Assembly (NCBI RefSeq): GCF_000319575.2
Contig: NC_021291.1
Location: 620,001 to 684,000, forward strand
Length of the DNA stretch: 64,000 bases
Direction: 5' to 3'
Origin: Spiribacter salinus M19-40
GTDB taxonomy: Bacteria > Pseudomonadota > Gammaproteobacteria > Nitrococcales > Nitrococcaceae
Shown here: positions 60,919 through 64,000 of the stretch, piece after piece
Layout of the letters: every line of letters begins with the position of its first letter
How positions within the stretch are numbered: position 1 is the stretch's first letter
Translations under genes and position numbers: made by a program
The notes under the pieces: model-generated
The model's database searches: none
Seen by the model: only the letters and a program-made list of their open reading frames with translations
Told to the model about the DNA's origin: nothing

Positions 60919-61784
60919 TTCGGGATTTCTCCAGGCCCAGGTTTGACGGCGCCTGGCCTTCGCGCCGTTCGCCAGGCCAGCCAGAATTTTCTCAACGGGG
61001 TGAGGTGGTGCTCCCGGGCCACCACCGGATAGCCCTCATGCGCGAGCGTATCCAGTAGACGCCGATACAAGACCGCAAGGACCAGGCCATGGGTCTGACC
61101 GCGTCGAGCATCGCCGGGCAGCTGCGCAATGGCGCTGTCAAGAAAGCGCCGGGCGCGCGCGCCCTGGCGCTCCATGAGTTCCTGGCGGGCCTGGCTTGGG
61201 TGCTCATCGAGGAGCGTTTCCGTATCCAGTCCGGCGAGGGTGAGTTCATCCTCCGGGATATACACGCGTCCCGCACGCACATCACGGCGGACATGGCGGA
61301 TCATTCGCGTCAGCTCCAGGCCCATGGACAGATCATGTGCGAACGGCGCCACCTCATCGCCGCGGGCACCCGTCAATCGCCAGGCGAGATCGGCGATGGC
61401 GCCACCAGCGCGGTGGCAGTATAGCGTGAGCTCCCGCAGGGTCGGGTAGCGACCGTATTCAAGGTCCATTCGGGCCGCCTCGATGACCTCGCCTAGCCCT
61501 TCCAGATTCAGTCCATGCGACTGGGCGCTCGGTAAAAGGGCCTGCATGACTGGGTGCCGTGGCGCGCCGTTTCGCAGACGCTCCAGCTCTTCCTGCCACC
61601 AAGTGAGCTTAACCGCACCCACACCGGCCTCGCTGACCTCACGCGGGATCTCGAGAATCTCGGCGCGGTAAGCCGCAAGGGCGGTAAGGCCCGCCCGCGC
61701 CTCGTTGGGTGCGAACAGCAGTGCGTAGTAAATACTGGACCCGTCGGGCGCGACCTTTTGCCGGCAGTAATCCAGTGGGTCCAT
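60915..61784 (-). CDS. Squalene/phytoene synthase-like protein with degraded active site
   Basis: A 289-residue all-helical protein of the squalene/phytoene synthase superfamily (YCRQKVAPDGSSIYYALLF; KLTWWQEELERL; GRVYIPEDEL). The first Asp-rich motif (DDxxD) reads AEILE at 41-45, and in the second the leading Asp is H164 and the Glu is R167 (IRHVRRDVRAGRVYIP). It therefore probably does not condense prenyl diphosphates. Similar loss occurs in NDUFAF6, a mitochondrial complex I assembly factor of the same fold. ATG 61784 is just past the mupP stop; a TTG at 61832 would overlap mupP. No other carotenoid or hopanoid gene is in the window. Confidence 0.8.
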   Translation of the reverse strand: MDPLDYCRQKVAPDGSSIYYALLFAPNEARAGLTALAAYRAEILEIPREVSEAGVGAVKLTWWQEELERLRNGAPRHPVMQALLPSAQSHGLNLEGLGEVIEAARMDLEYGRYPTLRELTLYCHRAGGAIADLAWRLTGARGDEVAPFAHDLSMGLELTRMIRHVRRDVRAGRVYIPEDELTLAGLDTETLLDEHPSQARQELMERQGARARRFLDSAIAQLPGDARRGQTHGLVLAVLYRRLLDTLAHEGYPVVAREHHLTPLRKFWLAWRTARRPGAVKPGPGEIPK

Positions 61785-61788
61785 GTGG

Positions 61789-62490
61789 TCAGGCAGTCGC
61801 AGACTGAGCGGTCGATGCAACCCCAAGGTCAACCCAGCGCAAGGTCTCGAGCGGATGACTGATCAGGCCATCAGCCCCCCAGCGCTCGGCGTGATCGTCG
61901 CCGGAGAGGTAGCCATACAGGGCGGCCAGGGTCATCGTACCGGCGCCGCGGCCCGCCTGAATATCCCGTTCCGCATCACCAACGACCACACATTCGGCGG
62001 GCGCCAGGCCGAGCCGCCGACAGCCTTCGAGGACTTGGTGCGGATGCGGTTTGCGCAAGGCGATGTCATCGCCGGTCACCAGACAGTCCGGGCGTTCGTG
62101 ATAGCCGAGTTCGTTGATCAGAGGGCGGGTCAGCCAGCCAGGCTTGTTGGTCACAATACCCCAGGGTACGCCAGCGGCCTCCAGCGTCTCTAGCATGGGT
62201 TCCATGCCCTCGTAGGGGAGGGTCTCAGCACTCAGGCTCTCATGGTAAAGCTCGAGAAAGCGCACCCGCAGCGGCTCAAAACGCGGCTGGTCAGGAGACA
62301 GGTGAAAGGCCCGTGCAATCATGGGTGCGCTGCCATGGCCGACCGCGTTGGCGAATTCCGCGGCCGGCAGCGGCGGTAGCGATTGCTCTTCGCGCAGGGT
62401 ATTCATCGCGTTGATCAGGTCGGGTGCGGTATCGAAGAGTGTCCCATCCAGGTCCAAAAGTACGCCGCGGGCCAGGGCAAACGGGGTCAT
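61789..62490 (-). CDS. mupP: N-acetylmuramic acid 6-phosphate phosphatase MupP (HAD family)
   Basis: A HAD phosphatase of 233 residues: nucleophile and acid D13/D15 in LLDLDGTLFDT, TNKPGW with the conserved Thr, Lys in DDIALRKPHP, and VVVGDAERDIQAG. By sequence it could be called phosphoglycolate phosphatase (Gph), but its place directly after ubiG and before a YciK-type SDR is that of mupP in Pseudomonas, where it serves peptidoglycan recycling before MurU. The start overlaps the ubiG stop (ATGA). Confidence 0.82.
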   Translation of the reverse strand: MTPFALARGVLLDLDGTLFDTAPDLINAMNTLREEQSLPPLPAAEFANAVGHGSAPMIARAFHLSPDQPRFEPLRVRFLELYHESLSAETLPYEGMEPMLETLEAAGVPWGIVTNKPGWLTRPLINELGYHERPDCLVTGDDIALRKPHPHQVLEGCRRLGLAPAECVVVGDAERDIQAGRGAGTMTLAALYGYLSGDDHAERWGADGLISHPLETLRWVDLGVASTAQSATA

Positions 62491-63197
62491 CGCACCTCCG
62501 GACGGGTTGCCTGCATCAGGTAGTTCACTGAAATGTCTTCGCTGAGAGCGTAAGTCTGAGTGAGTGGGTTGTACTGCAAGCCCGTCATGTCCTCGATTGA
62601 GAGCCCGCCCCGTCGCGACCAGCGTGCAAGTTCTGCGGGTTGAATAAACGACCGGGCATCGTGTGTCCCGCGGGGAAGCAGGCGCAGGAGATGCTCAGCG
62701 CCGACAATGGCAAACAGCCAGGCCCGCGCGTTGCGATTGATCGTTGAAAAATAGACCTGGCCGCCCGGGCGCACGAGCGCCGCGCAGGCGTAGACGATCG
62801 ATGCGGGATCCGGGACGTGCTCTAGTAACTCCAGGCAGGTCACGACATCCCATTCGCCCGGAGCCTCGTCAGCCAGTGACTCAGCAGCAATCGCACGATA
62901 ATCGACCTCGACCCCGGTTTCGAGGGCATGCAGGCCGGCGATCTCCAGGCTGTGCTCGGCCAAATCAATGCCAGTGACCTGAGCGCCGCGCTCCGCCATT
63001 GCCTCAGAAAGGATTCCCCCACCACAACCCACATCCAGCACGCGCCTTCCGCGCAGGGGCCCGGCGTGACGTTCAATGTAGTCAAGGCGAAGTGGGTTGA
63101 TGGCATGCAGCGGCGCGAAGGGTCCGGCAGGATCCCACCAGGCGCTGGCATCCTCATCAAACTTGGCGATTTCAGCCTGATCCGCGTTCTGGCTCAT
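62487..63197 (-). CDS. ubiG: Ubiquinone biosynthesis O-methyltransferase UbiG
   Basis: Performs both O-methylations in ubiquinone synthesis using SAM. It has 236 residues. N-terminal FDEDASAWWDPAGPFAPLHAINPLRLDYI, the SAM motif VLDVGCGGGILSEAMA, and LELLEHVPDP are all characteristic; the C-terminal QYNPLTQTYALSEDISVNYL also fits. Ubiquinone is the electron acceptor of the nuo complex encoded in this window. It shares one base with the upstream amidohydrolase stop. Confidence 0.96.
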   Translation of the reverse strand: MSQNADQAEIAKFDEDASAWWDPAGPFAPLHAINPLRLDYIERHAGPLRGRRVLDVGCGGGILSEAMAERGAQVTGIDLAEHSLEIAGLHALETGVEVDYRAIAAESLADEAPGEWDVVTCLELLEHVPDPASIVYACAALVRPGGQVYFSTINRNARAWLFAIVGAEHLLRLLPRGTHDARSFIQPAELARWSRRGGLSIEDMTGLQYNPLTQTYALSEDISVNYLMQATRPEVR

Positions 63198-64000
63198 TAG
63201 CGTTGGAGTTTATCACGCCATTCGGCTGCTCGGGCGCGGATTGCCGGGACATCGAGTGTGACGGGTTCGCGCGCCTTCAACACATGCCGGCCGGCGATCC
63301 AGACGTCCCGAACGGCCTCGCGGCCACAGGCATAAACGACTTGGGAGGCCACGTCGTGGAGGGGGTCTGCTTCCGGGGTGTTGAGATCGAGGCTGACCAA
63401 GTCGGCCGCCTTGCCAACGACCAGGCTGCCGATCTCCTGGTCACGGCCAATCGCTCGGGCGCCACCGAGGGTGGCTATTTCCAAGGCCTGGTGAGCTGGG
63501 AGCGCGGTCGCATCCAGGCTTGCTCCCTTGGCTAGCATTGCCGCGGTTCGCATTTCACCAAGGATATCGAGGTTGTTGTTACTGGCAGCGCCATCCGTGC
63601 CGAGGGCAAGGCCAACTCCACGCGCCGCAAGGTCGGCGATGGGACAGATGCCACTGGCGAGTTTGAGATTGGCCTCAGGGCAGTGGATCACGTGGGCACC
63701 GGTCGCGCTGATGCGATCGCGTTCGCGTTCATCCAGGTGCGTCATGTGGACGGCGAGCAACTGCGGTCCGACCAGACCCAGCGCATCCAGACGCATCAGG
63801 GGCCGGCTGCCGGTCTTCTCGACACTGGCGTCAATTTCGCCAAGCGTCTCGTGGATGTGCATGTGCAGGCGGCGACCATGCCTCTCAGCCAGCTCAGCCG
63901 CGCGCACGAGGTGCGGTTCGCTCACTGTGTAAGGGGCATGCGGGGCCATTGTCGTGTCAATCAACGGGTCGTTTGCCCACTGTGCATGGAGGGCTTCGCC
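63197..64000 (-). CDS. TRZ/ATZ family amidohydrolase (MtaD-like deaminase), 5'-truncated
   Basis: C-terminal 267 residues of a metal-dependent amidohydrolase; the reading frame stays open to the window edge, so the true start lies beyond 64000. Visible metal and catalytic residues: HMHIHET, HMTHLDERE and LGTDGAASNNN, then the C-terminal IGSLVVGKAADLVSLDL. Family members of this type deaminate 5'-methylthioadenosine or S-adenosylhomocysteine (MtaD) or related nucleosides. The order amidohydrolase-ubiG-mupP is as in Pseudomonas. The nearest start-like codon at 63964 is internal. Confidence 0.9.
   Translation of the reverse strand, partial: GEALHAQWANDPLIDTTMAPHAPYTVSEPHLVRAAELAERHGRRLHMHIHETLGEIDASVEKTGSRPLMRLDALGLVGPQLLAVHMTHLDERERDRISATGAHVIHCPEANLKLASGICPIADLAARGVGLALGTDGAASNNNLDILGEMRTAAMLAKGASLDATALPAHQALEIATLGGARAIGRDQEIGSLVVGKAADLVSLDLNTPEADPLHDVASQVVYACGREAVRDVWIAGRHVLKAREPVTLDVPAIRARAAEWRDKLQR

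Overview
The window is a chromosomal segment of a GC-rich gammaproteobacterium. Gene order (carB-greA-rlmE-ftsH-folP-glmM-tpiA-secG; smc-zipA-ligA; trpS-scpA-scpB-rluB; mtaD-ubiG-mupP-yciK; gluQ-cbrX-cbrA-cbrB) matches pseudomonad and Ectothiorhodospiraceae-type chromosomes. Very tight packing (no gap above 300 bp, many 4-base start/stop overlaps), strongly acidic proteins and a full proton-pumping NADH dehydrogenase suggest a streamlined, aerobic, possibly halophilic member such as a Spiribacter relative. That placement is an inference from style, not a database match. No prophage, insertion sequence, CRISPR array or rRNA operon was seen.

Region 1 (1-9293): 3' part of carB, greA, a small two-helix membrane protein, rlmE, ftsH, folP, glmM, tpiA, secG, then tRNA-Leu(GAG) behind a good sigma70 promoter. 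Region 2 (9336-24118): an uninterrupted 14-gene nuo operon (nuoA-N) plus a DUF2818 membrane protein. Region 3 (24115-32746): initiator tRNA-fMet with its own promoter, two tandem intrinsic terminators, then rimP-nusA-infB-rbfA-truB-rpsO-pnp. In E. coli leuU and metY also bracket this block; here the nuo operon sits between them.

Region 4 (32743-46954) is the most interesting part. It is a carbon-uptake and signalling block with three elements. The first is a membrane-anchored pseudo-kinase fused to a DEDDh exonuclease, followed by a single-domain response regulator and, divergently, a cNMP-CBS-nucleotidyltransferase protein. The second is a DUF4212/sodium-solute symporter pair behind a sigma54-like promoter, next to acetyl-CoA synthetase. 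The third is a CbrX-CbrA-CbrB system (small membrane protein, transporter-like histidine kinase, sigma54 activator) beside gluQ. A plausible reading is that CbrAB drives the symporter from the sigma54 promoter and Acs activates the imported acetate or related acid, while the exonuclease/regulator/nucleotidyltransferase trio adds an uncharacterised signal layer.

Region 5 (47062-53338): smc, zipA and ligA for chromosome structure, division and replication. Region 6 (53373-64000): a periplasmic parvulin, bolA and yciI (minus); yciO, trpS, scpA, scpB, rluB and a COG2231 DNA glycosylase (plus); then PEBP, a YciK-like SDR, a squalene/phytoene-synthase-like protein with degraded active site, mupP, ubiG and a 5'-truncated amidohydrolase (minus).
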